Below, in pieces: positions 1 to 7,926 of a stretch of 64,000 nucleotides of DNA. The stretch is from contig NZ_MPPL01000001.1 of assembly GCF_001911425.1 (NCBI RefSeq), forward strand, positions 3,636,255 to 3,700,254. The letters are read 5' to 3'. The position numbers and the translations under genes were made by a program. Numbering within the stretch: position 1 is the stretch's first letter; each line of letters opens with the position of its first letter. This stretch comes from Mucilaginibacter polytrichastri (lineage in GTDB: Bacteria; Bacteroidota; Bacteroidia; Sphingobacteriales; Sphingobacteriaceae). The notes under the pieces were generated by a model. That model was not told the origin of the DNA. It saw only the letters and a program-made list of their open reading frames with translations, and made no database searches.

Positions 1-873
1 ATTCATAGGGGCCGAGAAATCGTAATAACTAAAATCATTAAAGCCCGATCGCGGGTCGAACTTGCGGGGTTTAAAACCATCATCAGGCAGTTGAACAAAG
101 GCCTGGTGCATGCGTACCGTTACCGCACTTGGGTCGGCAGCCACACCACCGCCACGGCCAAAACCACGGCCACCGCTTGCGCCACCTGTAAAGGTAATCA
201 ATGCTTCAAACTCACTGTTTTTAGGAAAATTCTTCGTGTTTTCGAGGTTAATAGCAGAGCGCGTTTCATCTAAACGGTAACCGCCCCCGGCAGGTGCTGC
301 ACCACGGCCTGCTGCTGCAATAGCGCTGCCCAGGTTACCACGGCCAGTACCCAGGTTATCGCCTATCTTCTGGCTATCGCGAACCAGGAAAGGGGTAATA
401 TCTACAAGCACTTTATCGCCCTCAACCGCTACCGGGGTAAAACCCCAAAGTATTGATTTGGCAAAAGCATTTTCTACAGCTTTCTTTTCGTCGGCATTGC
501 CATTTACAGAACGGTAATTGGTTACAGGCTGTACCAAAAATACCTTGGGCCCAACCCTGGTAAAATGGGTAATTACCGATGTAGATTGTCCGCGCTCCGG
601 CCCGCCATTACCAACGCCATCAACAAGGGCATTAAAGTAAAGGAAATCTTTATCAAAGCTGCTGATCTCGAGGTAAACCTTTCCGGTTTTATCATCATAG
701 TAGAAGTTGTAAAAGCCTTCGTACTTTTTGAGGTTTTGGGTTATGGAAGCGATGGTTGCCGCAGGCCTGGCTTCGCGGCCAGCGCCTCCGCCATCGGCAG
801 ATGGCCTGTTCTGTGCGAACGACACCCCGCTTAACGCAAGCATAGCCGCAGTTAAGGGTAAATAATACTTCAT
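1..873 (-). CDS. Zinc-dependent metalloprotease, DUF5117 family (N-terminal part, cut by window edge)
   Basis: The reading frame is open from the ATG at 873 down to base 1, about 291 codons, and continues outside the window. It begins with a signal peptide (MKYYLPLTAAMLALSGVSFA, then Gln), so the product is exported. The following segment with YEGFYNFYYDDKTGKVYLEI, then an FLYFNALVDGVGNG stretch and a VRDSQKIGDNLG stretch, looks like the DUF5118/DUF5117 region found at the N-terminus of large Bacteroidota metalloproteases. The HExxH catalytic part would lie in the missing C-terminal portion. A Gly/Ala/Arg-rich low-complexity insertion (GAAPAGG, GGRGFGRGGG) is visible. The family assignment rests on remembered similarity and the catalytic site cannot be seen. 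Confidence 0.75.
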   Translation of the reverse strand, partial: MKYYLPLTAAMLALSGVSFAQNRPSADGGGAGREARPAATIASITQNLKKYEGFYNFYYDDKTGKVYLEISSFDKDFLYFNALVDGVGNGGPERGQSTSVITHFTRVGPKVFLVQPVTNYRSVNGNADEKKAVENAFAKSILWGFTPVAVEGDKVLVDITPFLVRDSQKIGDNLGTGRGNLGSAIAAAGRGAAPAGGGYRLDETRSAINLENTKNFPKNSEFEALITFTGGASGGRGFGRGGGVAADPSAVTVRMHQAFVQLPDDGFKPRKFDPRSGFNDFSYYDFSAPMN

Positions 874-1143
874 AGTTTATTAATTTGAGTAATTAGTTTG
901 TTAGTTTCTATCATAATAAAGCATTAGTATGCCGATTGGCATTAAATTGAAATACTTTTCAAGAAAAGTAACGCTTTTTACTCAAAACCCGATTAAATAT
1001 TATTGGTTTAACAAAAAAGTTACCACTATAATGAAGATACAGGTGTAACTCTCCTGCTTACACTATCAAATTATTAAAAACCAATTATACTTATAGGTCA
1101 TAAATGAACTGAAAGATAAATTAAATCTTCCTACCTTATCCAT

Positions 1144-1578
1144 ATGAAAAATAGCATTTGTGTACTATGTTTCGTAATCCTACTTATTTACCTTATAGGA
1201 TGTGCCTCCCATAACGACATCCACCTGGAGAAAACATTCGAAACATCAGCCTACCTCAAATGCGATAAGGTATTTGCCGTAAACCGAGATTCTATTGTAC
1301 AGTTAAACGAAATCCTGATTCAAACCGGCACGCTTGATACCCTGGAAGATCAGGTAACCAGGGCTTCCGTAATTCATGTTCAGGGTAAAGAATTGATACT
1401 GGATCTAGTTAAGGAACATAAATCGGGCGATAGCCATCAGGAACTTTACCAGGGCAAAGGCTACAAACTGGCCTTGAATTACCAATCTAAAAACACAGGC
1501 TACAAAGGCGAGTGCCAGGTATGGCATGGCAAACTACATTCCTGCATTAAAGTTGAAGGGATAAGAAATAACTTATAA
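1144..1578 (+). CDS. Putative lipoprotein of unknown function
   Basis: 144 residues starting at an ATG. The N-terminus is hydrophobic and ends in a lipobox, LIGC with Cys20, so the mature protein is probably lipid-anchored. The rest is soluble, with many charged residues and a few extra cysteines (residues around 40, 120 and 130). I do not recognise a family. The stop lies 9 bases before the ATG of the next small gene at 1588, so the two are probably co-transcribed. Confidence 0.6.
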   Translation: MKNSICVLCFVILLIYLIGCASHNDIHLEKTFETSAYLKCDKVFAVNRDSIVQLNEILIQTGTLDTLEDQVTRASVIHVQGKELILDLVKEHKSGDSHQELYQGKGYKLALNYQSKNTGYKGECQVWHGKLHSCIKVEGIRNNL

Positions 1579-1587
1579 ATTGGAACC

Positions 1588-1827
1588 ATGAGCACAGAAA
1601 CAAAAAATCATATCATCGTAGTTAAAAAGCTAAAACTAAATACAACAGAAGCCGGGCACCTGGTTACAGAACCCTTTAATTTCGACGATATTAAAGAATC
1701 TGTTAAACCCTATGTATTTGATGAAAAGAACGTAAAGGTTGAAGTGAATGGCGATGAGATCACCTTCATTATCCTTTGTTCTGAAGAGGTAAAACGTCCG
1801 ACTATCGGATTTAGCCAGGGCAGTTAA
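1588..1827 (+). CDS. Small hypothetical protein
   Basis: 79 residues with no signal peptide or membrane segment. It is charged, with alternating beta-strand-like stretches (HIIVVKKLKL, VKVEVNGDEITFIIL). It follows the lipoprotein gene at 1144 with a 9-base gap and reads in the same direction, which supports a two-gene unit. No family is recognised. Coding status is supported by context, the ATG and an amino-acid composition like that of its neighbours. Confidence 0.5.
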   Translation: MSTETKNHIIVVKKLKLNTTEAGHLVTEPFNFDDIKESVKPYVFDEKNVKVEVNGDEITFIILCSEEVKRPTIGFSQGS

Positions 1828-1838
1828 GTATTATAAAA

Positions 1839-1936
1839 CGTCATGCTGAACTTGTTTCAGCACCTCAAACGACAGGTCGCAGACTTGCACACCGAATACT
1901 TAGCATGTGGGATGTTAAAACAAGTTCAACATGACG
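1839..1936. repeat. Dispersed inverted repeat, family A, copy 1
   Basis: Two arms of about 27 bases (left CGTCATGCTGAACTTGTTTC at 1839, right its near reverse complement ending at 1936) enclose about 40 bases with the core ACTTAGCATGTGGG. The same arms and core recur at 18664-18745 and 54757-54883. It sits in the gap after a small gene and could act as a hairpin or a mobile miniature element. Confidence 0.75.
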
Positions 1937-2049
1937 GGCGGAGAATTTAGGCTCATATAAAATGCCGGCAATATGTAAACGGGAGATTTTATTGTAGTGT
2001 CTGTAAAAAAGTTTATAACTAAAAAGGCTAAGGGTAAGGCCGTAATGGT

Positions 2050-2080
2050 TAAATTTGCATTAGTGGCAAATAAGCCACTA
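2050..2080 (+). promoter_or_regulatory. Promoter -7 element with operator-like palindrome
   Basis: TAAATTTG at 2050-2057 matches the Bacteroidota -7 consensus TAnnTTTG exactly. Immediately downstream lies a perfect inverted repeat, TAGTGGC at 2061-2067 and GCCACTA at 2074-2080 with a 6-base spacer, covering the expected transcription start. The gene start is at 2094. Placement suggests an operator for the DUF551 gene or a small leader hairpin. No convincing -33 TTTG is seen. Confidence 0.45.
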
Positions 2081-2093
2081 TTTACACACTACT

Positions 2094-2474
2094 ATGAATT
2101 GGATTTCAATAAAAGATAAATTACCCGCAGAACACGAACCGGTTTTGGTATTAATGACCACGGAAGAGGACGACCATATAAAATTTAACAATATGCAAGT
2201 GGCATACCATGCCGGTAACCAATGGATAGGAAAAGATACCGGCCTACGCGAAGTAAGCCACTGGTTACCATTGCCACCTGCACCTAAAGCACCTAAAGAC
2301 AAGCATTTTGAAGCTGTTAAATTTGCATCAGACACGGTGATGAGCCACTATGTACCGGCAGATACCCATGCACAATCATTTTCATTCGAGATTACTGTTG
2401 AAGGAAAACAGCACACGGCCTATTATGAAAAGGATGCCGACGGTTATTGGGATTTTACGAAATACACGCAATAA
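2094..2474 (+). CDS. DUF551-like protein
   Basis: 126 residues. The N-terminal 61 residues fit the DUF551 pattern: an opening NWISIKDKLP, then EPVLVL, a Gly-Asn-Gln-Trp around 41-44, and a closing SHWLPLPPAP from residue 55. This domain is common in phage and plasmid-borne small proteins, and its function is unknown. The C-terminal half (residues 65-126) is unlike the domain and ends with YYEKDADGYWDFTKY. The 3' end overlaps the convergent membrane-protein gene by 20 bases. It has its own promoter-like site and palindrome upstream. Confidence 0.7.
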   Translation: MNWISIKDKLPAEHEPVLVLMTTEEDDHIKFNNMQVAYHAGNQWIGKDTGLREVSHWLPLPPAPKAPKDKHFEAVKFASDTVMSHYVPADTHAQSFSFEITVEGKQHTAYYEKDADGYWDFTKYTQ

Positions 2475-3462
2475 AAACGTCTACATCATCTACCTGCATC
2501 AATATTGAGCTGTACTGTTTAGATGCACCGTAAAGTTTATCAACCTTAACAGGGTGCTTAAAAGTAACGAGCAAATTGCCGCTGGTTTTAAGCACGCCTC
2601 CTTTAAAATAAGGTTGGTCTGAAGTATAATCGTTTGTTATTTTTTGCAGCGACTGGATATTGGCTAAACCGGTAATGGCCCGCCAGCGTAAGCCGGTACG
2701 CAGAATAATGGTTTCGCCGTTTGTTAACACCCTGCGCTTTAACATGGCCGAAAGGTCTGCTATAAAAATAACAGTGCCATATAGCGAGAATATAGTTAAA
2801 GTTACTGCTGCTGTATGGCTCCACTTCAGTAGTAAAAAATGAACAGCTACGATCTCGATCAGTACTACAGCAAGCAATACGCTCCACATCGCTACATAGC
2901 CGCAGTCCTTATGTGTGCTGAAAGATTGATATTGCGGGTCTGTTTTTTCTTTTTTCCAAAAGAGCAGGCCGTATCTGATGATGGCCACTTCTGCTGCCAG
3001 TAATTTGATGGCTGGCGATTTACCCAACACATCGGCCATGCTTAACCGCAGGTTGTAAATAGGGTCGGCAAATTGTTTTTGATGGAGTTTATAAGCTGCT
3101 CTTAGTTTTTTAATCTGACTAATGGCATAACCGATCACAAATAACTCGGCCAGCACAGAGAGCTTACGGATCTGTAAGATATATCCCCTTTGCTGTTGCG
3201 GCAACAACAGGTAAGCCAGCCCGCAGCAAATGCTAAAAACCAGGAACAAGCTTTTGGCCGAAACCTTTAAAGGCCGCACAATAACAAAGTAAAACAGCAC
3301 CGGGAAAGTAAGTACAAAATCGGCCAGTAAACCATTGGCTACCTTGTCCTTTACCGCTAAAGGCACCGCATGCAATATCATTAATCCCCCGAAAAATATC
3401 GCGAAGGCTATCAGAATCATGGATACCACATTGCGGTTTAAGCGGGGGGAAATAGCAGTCAT
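2455..3462 (-). CDS. Multipass membrane protein of unknown function
   Basis: 335 residues. Hydrophobic segments near residues 11-33, 45-62, 68-85, 95-110 and a pair around 193-240 suggest about six membrane helices. A charged soluble stretch (residues 110-185) lies between them, and a C-terminal soluble part of about 95 residues begins around a MLKRRVLTNGETIILRTG motif and may fold as a PH-like or bPH-type beta domain. The latter is inference only. The gene stops inside the 3' end of the DUF551 gene on the other strand. No family is recognised with confidence. Confidence 0.6.
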   Translation of the reverse strand: MTAISPRLNRNVVSMILIAFAIFFGGLMILHAVPLAVKDKVANGLLADFVLTFPVLFYFVIVRPLKVSAKSLFLVFSICCGLAYLLLPQQQRGYILQIRKLSVLAELFVIGYAISQIKKLRAAYKLHQKQFADPIYNLRLSMADVLGKSPAIKLLAAEVAIIRYGLLFWKKEKTDPQYQSFSTHKDCGYVAMWSVLLAVVLIEIVAVHFLLLKWSHTAAVTLTIFSLYGTVIFIADLSAMLKRRVLTNGETIILRTGLRWRAITGLANIQSLQKITNDYTSDQPYFKGGVLKTSGNLLVTFKHPVKVDKLYGASKQYSSILMQVDDVDVFIACIS

Positions 3463-3530
3463 TACCTTTAAGATTATTGGGTTGCCTTAAAGGTAATGAT
3501 ATTATGTTTTATTAGGATAGGTTGATCTAG

Positions 3531-4529
3531 CTATAACAACTTTCGCACAATAAAAAAGGCGCCAGTTGCAGCCATACCTATTACACCAGCCAGCTTTGCC
3601 CTGCTGGTGGTTACTTTTTTAGAGGCATAACCTCCGGCTATCCTGTTAGCCTCGCCGTTGGGTTCAAATATTGTTCCGTTGGTTACCGGCTCGGGTTCGG
3701 CATTTTTAAAGTAGTGCTGCATAAATTTAAGCAGGCCGTAGCGGGTAATTTTAGGCGATATTAACTGCCCTAATTTAGCCATGTAAGCTGTGCTGCCAAT
3801 CATTACGCTATCTTTTGGATTTTGTATCAGCCTTACAATTTCGGCGGCTACCCTGGTGGTTGGTATTACCGGTGGTATTGGTTTCAGCTTTTTACCTGTA
3901 TAGTTTGCAGCATGAACCGGGCCCGGGGTATCTACAAAACCGGCGTACACATCGCAAATATGAATATGCGGAAAGTCGATCATTTCTGTACGCAGGGCTT
4001 CGGCATAACCGCGTACACCAAACTTACTGGCGGTATAAGCTACCGAGTAAGGCATAGCCACATAACCACCTGCCGAGTTCATGTTAATGATGGTGCCATA
4101 CCTTTGCTTTTTAAAATACGGCATAGCCGCATAGGCGCCGTTTAAGTAACCCATCAAGTTAGTTTGGATTACCTGGCTATGCGCTTCGAGCGGCACAGCG
4201 GTAAATTCGCCAAGCAAGCCAACGCCGGCGATGTTGATCCACACATCTATGCATCTACCGAAAATACAGGCATCCTTAGCCAGTTGCTTTACCGCATCGG
4301 CATCGGTTACATCTGTAACTACGGCAATGGCTTTGGCACCTAGGCGGTCGCAAACATCTACCAATTCATCCAGCGCTTGTTTTTGCCTGGCAGCAAGTAC
4401 CAGCTTACAGCCATACTGCGCCAGCTCAATAGCAGTTGCCCTGCCTATGCCGCTTGATGCGCCGGTGATTACAATGGTTTGTTTGTTTAACGGTTGACGG
4501 ACGTTAATTCTGGAACTCAATAAACTCAT
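3531..4529 (-). CDS. SDR family NAD(P)-dependent oxidoreductase with C-terminal membrane anchor
   Basis: 332 residues. A classical short-chain dehydrogenase core is visible: cofactor motif TGASSGIG at residues 22-29, NIAG at 99-102, catalytic Ser152, and Tyr165-x3-Lys169. The substrate is unknown. The protein is longer than a 250-residue core SDR. The extra C-terminus carries a flexible Pro/Glu/Asn-rich stretch and ends in a hydrophobic segment (LAGVIGMAATGAFFIV), which suggests tail anchoring. The pirin gene lies 91 bases upstream on the same strand. Confidence 0.88.
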   Translation of the reverse strand: MSLLSSRINVRQPLNKQTIVITGASSGIGRATAIELAQYGCKLVLAARQKQALDELVDVCDRLGAKAIAVVTDVTDADAVKQLAKDACIFGRCIDVWINIAGVGLLGEFTAVPLEAHSQVIQTNLMGYLNGAYAAMPYFKKQRYGTIINMNSAGGYVAMPYSVAYTASKFGVRGYAEALRTEMIDFPHIHICDVYAGFVDTPGPVHAANYTGKKLKPIPPVIPTTRVAAEIVRLIQNPKDSVMIGSTAYMAKLGQLISPKITRYGLLKFMQHYFKNAEPEPVTNGTIFEPNGEANRIAGGYASKKVTTSRAKLAGVIGMAATGAFFIVRKLL

Positions 4530-4620
4530 CGGCTATTTTTATTTACAGGGTAAGTTATAAGAACCCGGTTGCTTGTGAAAGGTTTATCAAAAGTTTATTT
4601 TAACCGTTGCTATTATCAGC

Positions 4621-5475
4621 CTAAAAATCCCAGCTACCGAATTTACCTTGCTGATAATCCTGGTAAGCCTGTTTTATTTCTGCCTCCGTATTCATTACAA
4701 ACGGGCCTTGCGATACCACAGGTTCATTATAAGGCATGGCATGGCCAAACAATAAGATACTTTCTGTTGCAGAAGAAATCGTCAACTCGCCGCCTTGCTG
4801 ATCAAACTCGGCCAGGTTTAATGCTTTTACTAATTTGTTGTTAGCATCCAGTTCGCCACAGATCACGTAGAAGAATACATTATGCCCTTCGGGGATGCTA
4901 AACGTTAGCTTACCGCCTGCCTTAAATTTAATGGTATTGATCTGGATACCCAAATCTGACTCAAAAGCCGGTTGAAGTCCCTCCCATTCGCCGAAGATCA
5001 GGTCAACTTCTACCTTACCCTCGTTGAGTATAATCGAAGGTATCTCAGTTTTTTGCTTCTCGACATAAAACGGATCAGACATTTTAAGCCGTGCAGGCAG
5101 GTTGACCCATAGTTGCAGGATCTCTAACGGCCCGCCTTGTTCTTTAAATTCTGCCGATGAGATTTCTGCGTGGATCAATCCGCTCCCGGCGCGCATCCAT
5201 TGTACGCCACCTGCCGTAATTACGCTTTCGTGGCCGCTACTGTCTTTGTGCGAGATATCGCCGTCAATAATAAACGTAACCGTTTCCATGCCCCTGTGCG
5301 GGTGCGGGCCAAAAGGCAGCCCCCGGTTATGTGACTTATAAACCTGCGGACCGTGATGGTTTAAAAACAAAAACGGGTCGATATAATTAACATGCTGGGT
5401 AGGCAGTGCCCGGTAAGTAACCAAATCGGCAATTGGGGCCGATACTGCTGGGTAAATATTTACAATTTGTGGCAT
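4621..5475 (-). CDS. Pirin family protein
   Basis: 284 residues, the usual length for a bacterial pirin (bicupin). The iron ligands are all visible in the N-terminal cupin: His58 and His60 in GPHPHRGMET, and His102 and Glu104 in GSGLIHAE. The C-terminal cupin contains EGHNVFFYVICGE. Family members act as redox-sensing regulators or as quercetin 2,3-dioxygenases, and sequence alone does not choose between these. The product is cytoplasmic, with no signal peptide. It stands upstream of the SDR gene on the same strand and is divergent from the MFS gene. Confidence 0.9.
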   Translation of the reverse strand: MPQIVNIYPAVSAPIADLVTYRALPTQHVNYIDPFLFLNHHGPQVYKSHNRGLPFGPHPHRGMETVTFIIDGDISHKDSSGHESVITAGGVQWMRAGSGLIHAEISSAEFKEQGGPLEILQLWVNLPARLKMSDPFYVEKQKTEIPSIILNEGKVEVDLIFGEWEGLQPAFESDLGIQINTIKFKAGGKLTFSIPEGHNVFFYVICGELDANNKLVKALNLAEFDQQGGELTISSATESILLFGHAMPYNEPVVSQGPFVMNTEAEIKQAYQDYQQGKFGSWDF

Positions 5476-5552
5476 AAAAGCATATTTGTTAAATTACAGT
5501 CGGGACGGTGCAAGGTTTTAAAAATGCTGATTTTAGGCTTTTAAAATTAATG

Positions 5553-5560
5553 TACTTTTG
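5553..5560 (+). promoter_or_regulatory. Bacteroidota -7 promoter element upstream of the MFS gene
   Basis: TACTTTTG matches TAnnTTTG exactly. A T-rich stretch (TTTTAGG at 5531) lies about 19 bases further upstream where a -33 TTTG would be expected. The ATG of the MFS gene is at 5590, giving a leader of about 20-25 bases. Confidence 0.5.
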
Positions 5561-5589
5561 CACCCAACGCACAAAAATATCAATAGTAT

Positions 5590-6756
5590 ATGACAACAGA
5601 GGGGCTCGAGGTAAAATCTGCAGCACTGCGACCGGCAGTATTAAGGGCGGCTGTTGGGGCCATGTTTTTTATGGCTGGTTTGTGCTTTGCCAGTTGGGCG
5701 TCGCGCATTGCCACCATACAGCAAAAGTTATCCCTCTCTGATGCTGCCCTGGGCGGTGTACTTTTTGCCTTACCTGTGGGCTTAATGCTCTCGCTCCCAT
5801 TTTCGGGCTGGGCGGTAAATAAAATAGGCAGCCGGTTGCTGCTAACTATTGCTATTGTTGCTTACAGTATTTTACTTATCAGCCTTGGTTCTGTTAACCA
5901 TGTTTACCAATTGGTTATTTGCCTGGTGGGTTTTGGCTTTGCCAGTAATGCCACCAATATTGCGGTAAACACGCAGGCTGTAGCTACTGAAAAAATGTAT
6001 ACCAAACCCATTATGGCTTCTTTCCACGGGCTATGGAGTTTGGCGGGCTTTACCGGTGCGGGTATAGGCACTTTGATGATCGGTAAAAATATTTTGCCCA
6101 TGTACCATTTCATGCTCATTTGCGGCATGACGGTAATTGTGGTTTTATTTTGCTGGCAATACCTGCATAATGATCGCGACGCGCATACTAACAGCGGACC
6201 TGCATTTGTGCTCCCCGATAAATCATTAATTAAGTTAGGACTGATTGCCTTTTGCTCTATGATTTGCGAGGGTGCCATGTTCGACTGGAGCGTTATTTAC
6301 TTCAAGAAAATAGTACTGGCCGAAAAAGCCTGGATAGCCGCAGGCTACACGGCCTTTATGTGTACCATGGCCACCGGCCGCTTCATAGCCGATTGGTTTG
6401 CTGCGCGTTTTGGCTTAAAAAGAACTTTACAGATCAGCGGAACGCTTACTGCTATCGGGCTAATGATCGCCGTTATATTCCCTACTTTATATACAGCAAT
6501 TGGCGGCTTCTTACTGGTGGGTTTTGGGGTATCATCTGTGGTGCCGATGGTGTACAGTGCAGCAGGGCGGTCAAAAACCATGTCGCCGGGTGCGGCAATT
6601 GCAGCAGTATCTACCATTAGCTTTGTGGGCTTTTTGGTTGGCCCGCCGGTTATCGGCTTTTTGGCCGGGGCATTTACGCTGCGGGTATCATTTACGTTTA
6701 TTGCACTGATGGGGACTTGTGTGGTGATATTGGCTACTAAGGCAAAGGTGGAATAG
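5590..6756 (+). CDS. MFS transporter
   Basis: 388 residues with twelve predicted hydrophobic segments, including AVGAMFFMAGLCFASWASRI near the start, the MFS-type loop around VNKIGSRLLLTIA after TM2, and a second half beginning LIKLGLIAFCSMICEGAMFDWSVIY. The overall pattern resembles the sugar/drug-exporter type MFS proteins related to YbjJ. The substrate cannot be told. It is followed 18 bases later by a VOC-domain gene in the same direction, so the two may be co-transcribed. A promoter element lies at 5553. Confidence 0.88.
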   Translation: MTTEGLEVKSAALRPAVLRAAVGAMFFMAGLCFASWASRIATIQQKLSLSDAALGGVLFALPVGLMLSLPFSGWAVNKIGSRLLLTIAIVAYSILLISLGSVNHVYQLVICLVGFGFASNATNIAVNTQAVATEKMYTKPIMASFHGLWSLAGFTGAGIGTLMIGKNILPMYHFMLICGMTVIVVLFCWQYLHNDRDAHTNSGPAFVLPDKSLIKLGLIAFCSMICEGAMFDWSVIYFKKIVLAEKAWIAAGYTAFMCTMATGRFIADWFAARFGLKRTLQISGTLTAIGLMIAVIFPTLYTAIGGFLLVGFGVSSVVPMVYSAAGRSKTMSPGAAIAAVSTISFVGFLVGPPVIGFLAGAFTLRVSFTFIALMGTCVVILATKAKVE

Positions 6757-6774
6757 AATAATTATTTATAGAAC

Positions 6775-7158
6775 ATGGAAATAAAGCTAAACCTGAATAC
6801 TATTATCCTCTACGTACAAGACGTAGACAACTTAAAATCTTTTTACACCGAAGTTTTCAAACTGAAGGTTATTGAGGAATACCAATCAACCTGGGCATTA
6901 CTAAAGACTGGCAACTGCCATCTCGGACTTCACAAAATTGGCGACCAATACCTCGACAAAACCAAAGGCCCATTCAAATTTGATAACAATGCCAAACTTG
7001 TATTTGAAATTGAGGAAGACCTTAACAAGGTAAGGACTCACTTAATCGATCAAAATGTGGCTATGCGGGAGATTAAGACATTCGATAATTACGCATACTG
7101 GCTGTGTGATGGAGAAGACCCGGAAGGCAATGTTTTTCAGTTAAAGCAACGGAAGTAA
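6775..7158 (+). CDS. VOC (glyoxalase/bleomycin resistance) family protein
   Basis: 127 residues, one VOC-type half-barrel pair. It opens with NLNTIILYVQDVDNLKSFYT, the typical beta-alpha start, and closes with the family's end pattern CDGEDPEGNVFQL (about 111-123). Metal-ligand positions are not fully conserved, so the activity is uncertain. The last ten codons (GNVFQLKQRK and stop) are repeated twice more downstream as part of a 147-bp tandem repeat, with Leu replaced by Phe in the second copy. Confidence 0.85.
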   Translation: MEIKLNLNTIILYVQDVDNLKSFYTEVFKLKVIEEYQSTWALLKTGNCHLGLHKIGDQYLDKTKGPFKFDNNAKLVFEIEEDLNKVRTHLIDQNVAMREIKTFDNYAYWLCDGEDPEGNVFQLKQRK

Positions 7159-7490
7159 TGTATTAAAGCAGTATGTTCATATGCAACCGCATACGTCCCG
7201 CTTGTGATAAATTTGCTGAGTAATAATTAGAATTACACAGTTTCCACAAGCGGGACGCTTGCGGTAGCAAAAGGAAATGTTTTTCAGTTCAAGCAACGGA
7301 AGTAATATATTAGAGCAGCATGTTTATTTGCTACCGCAAGCGTTCCGCTTGTGGTAAGTTTGCTAAGTAAATAATAGAATTACACAGTTTCCACAAGCGG
7401 GACGCTTGCGGTAGCAAAAGGAAATGTTTTTCAGTCCAAGCAACGGAAGTAATATATTAGAGCAGCATGTTTATAAGCTACCGCAAGCTA
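7126..7490. repeat. 147-bp tandem repeat (about 2.5 units) that includes the end of the VOC gene
   Basis: Units begin at 7126, 7273 and 7420, each spaced exactly 147 bases. The third unit is partial and ends near 7490. Each unit starts with the last ten codons plus stop of the VOC gene. It is followed by a spacer and a pair of arms (CCGCAAGCG.TCCGCTTGTGG and its reverse complement at the unit end) that form a long hairpin. Unit 1 is the most diverged, and units 2 and 3 are nearly identical over their shared part. Confidence 0.9.
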
Positions 7491-7495
7491 TTTTA

Positions 7496-7915
7496 TTATT
7501 TAAATATTCGCTTAAGCTCCCTTTTGTAGTTTTTCTTCCCAAGTACTGATCCTAATTCTGCAGATCGTTTGAGCAATTCCATAGAGAAATCGAAGTTCTG
7601 TTGGCATCCCTCTCCTTTTGCATAAAAATTCGATAAATTATTACAGGCTTCAGCATGCCTTTGATTACAAGCTTTAGTATACCAGTATATACACTTCTTG
7701 GCATTGTATATTGGATTTGGAATACCTAAAAAGCTGATATTTTCATATTGTTGCCCCATGTCATAAAGAGCTTCGATATGGCCTTTATAGGCAGCCCTTC
7801 GTATACATTCAAAATATTTGTAATACAACTTATCCCGAACCTCTTTTCCTAGATAGTCTGCATACATTTCGTTGTGAAGTGTAATCGCTAAAGCATAGAT
7901 ATTTTCACCCTTCAT
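7496..7915 (-). CDS. Sel1/TPR-like repeat protein
   Basis: 139 residues, all helical in appearance. Sel1-like repeat features are visible: AAYKGHIEALYDMGQQY (about 47-63), CIYWYTKACNQRHAEACNNLSNFYAKGEG (about 75-103) and FSMELLKRSAELGSVLGKKNY (about 109-129). Such repeats bind partner proteins. There is no signal peptide. It lies 11 bases downstream of the phosphodiesterase gene on the same strand and is probably translated from the same message. Its stop codon is directly beside the tandem repeat. Confidence 0.7.
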   Translation of the reverse strand: MKGENIYALAITLHNEMYADYLGKEVRDKLYYKYFECIRRAAYKGHIEALYDMGQQYENISFLGIPNPIYNAKKCIYWYTKACNQRHAEACNNLSNFYAKGEGCQQNFDFSMELLKRSAELGSVLGKKNYKRELKRIFK

Positions 7916-7926
7916 TACTTAATGAT

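Noticed and set aside
91-834. Plus-strand open frames at 91-273 and 565-834
   Set aside because: They lie opposite the DUF5117 gene, which has a signal peptide and family pattern on the minus strand. The plus-strand proteins show no recognisable features.
3815-4497. Plus-strand frames inside the SDR gene (3815-4057, 3822-4145, 4231-4497)
   Set aside because: They oppose a complete SDR with cofactor and catalytic motifs and have no family pattern themselves.
7126-7490. CRISPR array
   Set aside because: The repeats are 147 bases long, contain a coding tail, and have no variable spacers or Cas genes nearby.
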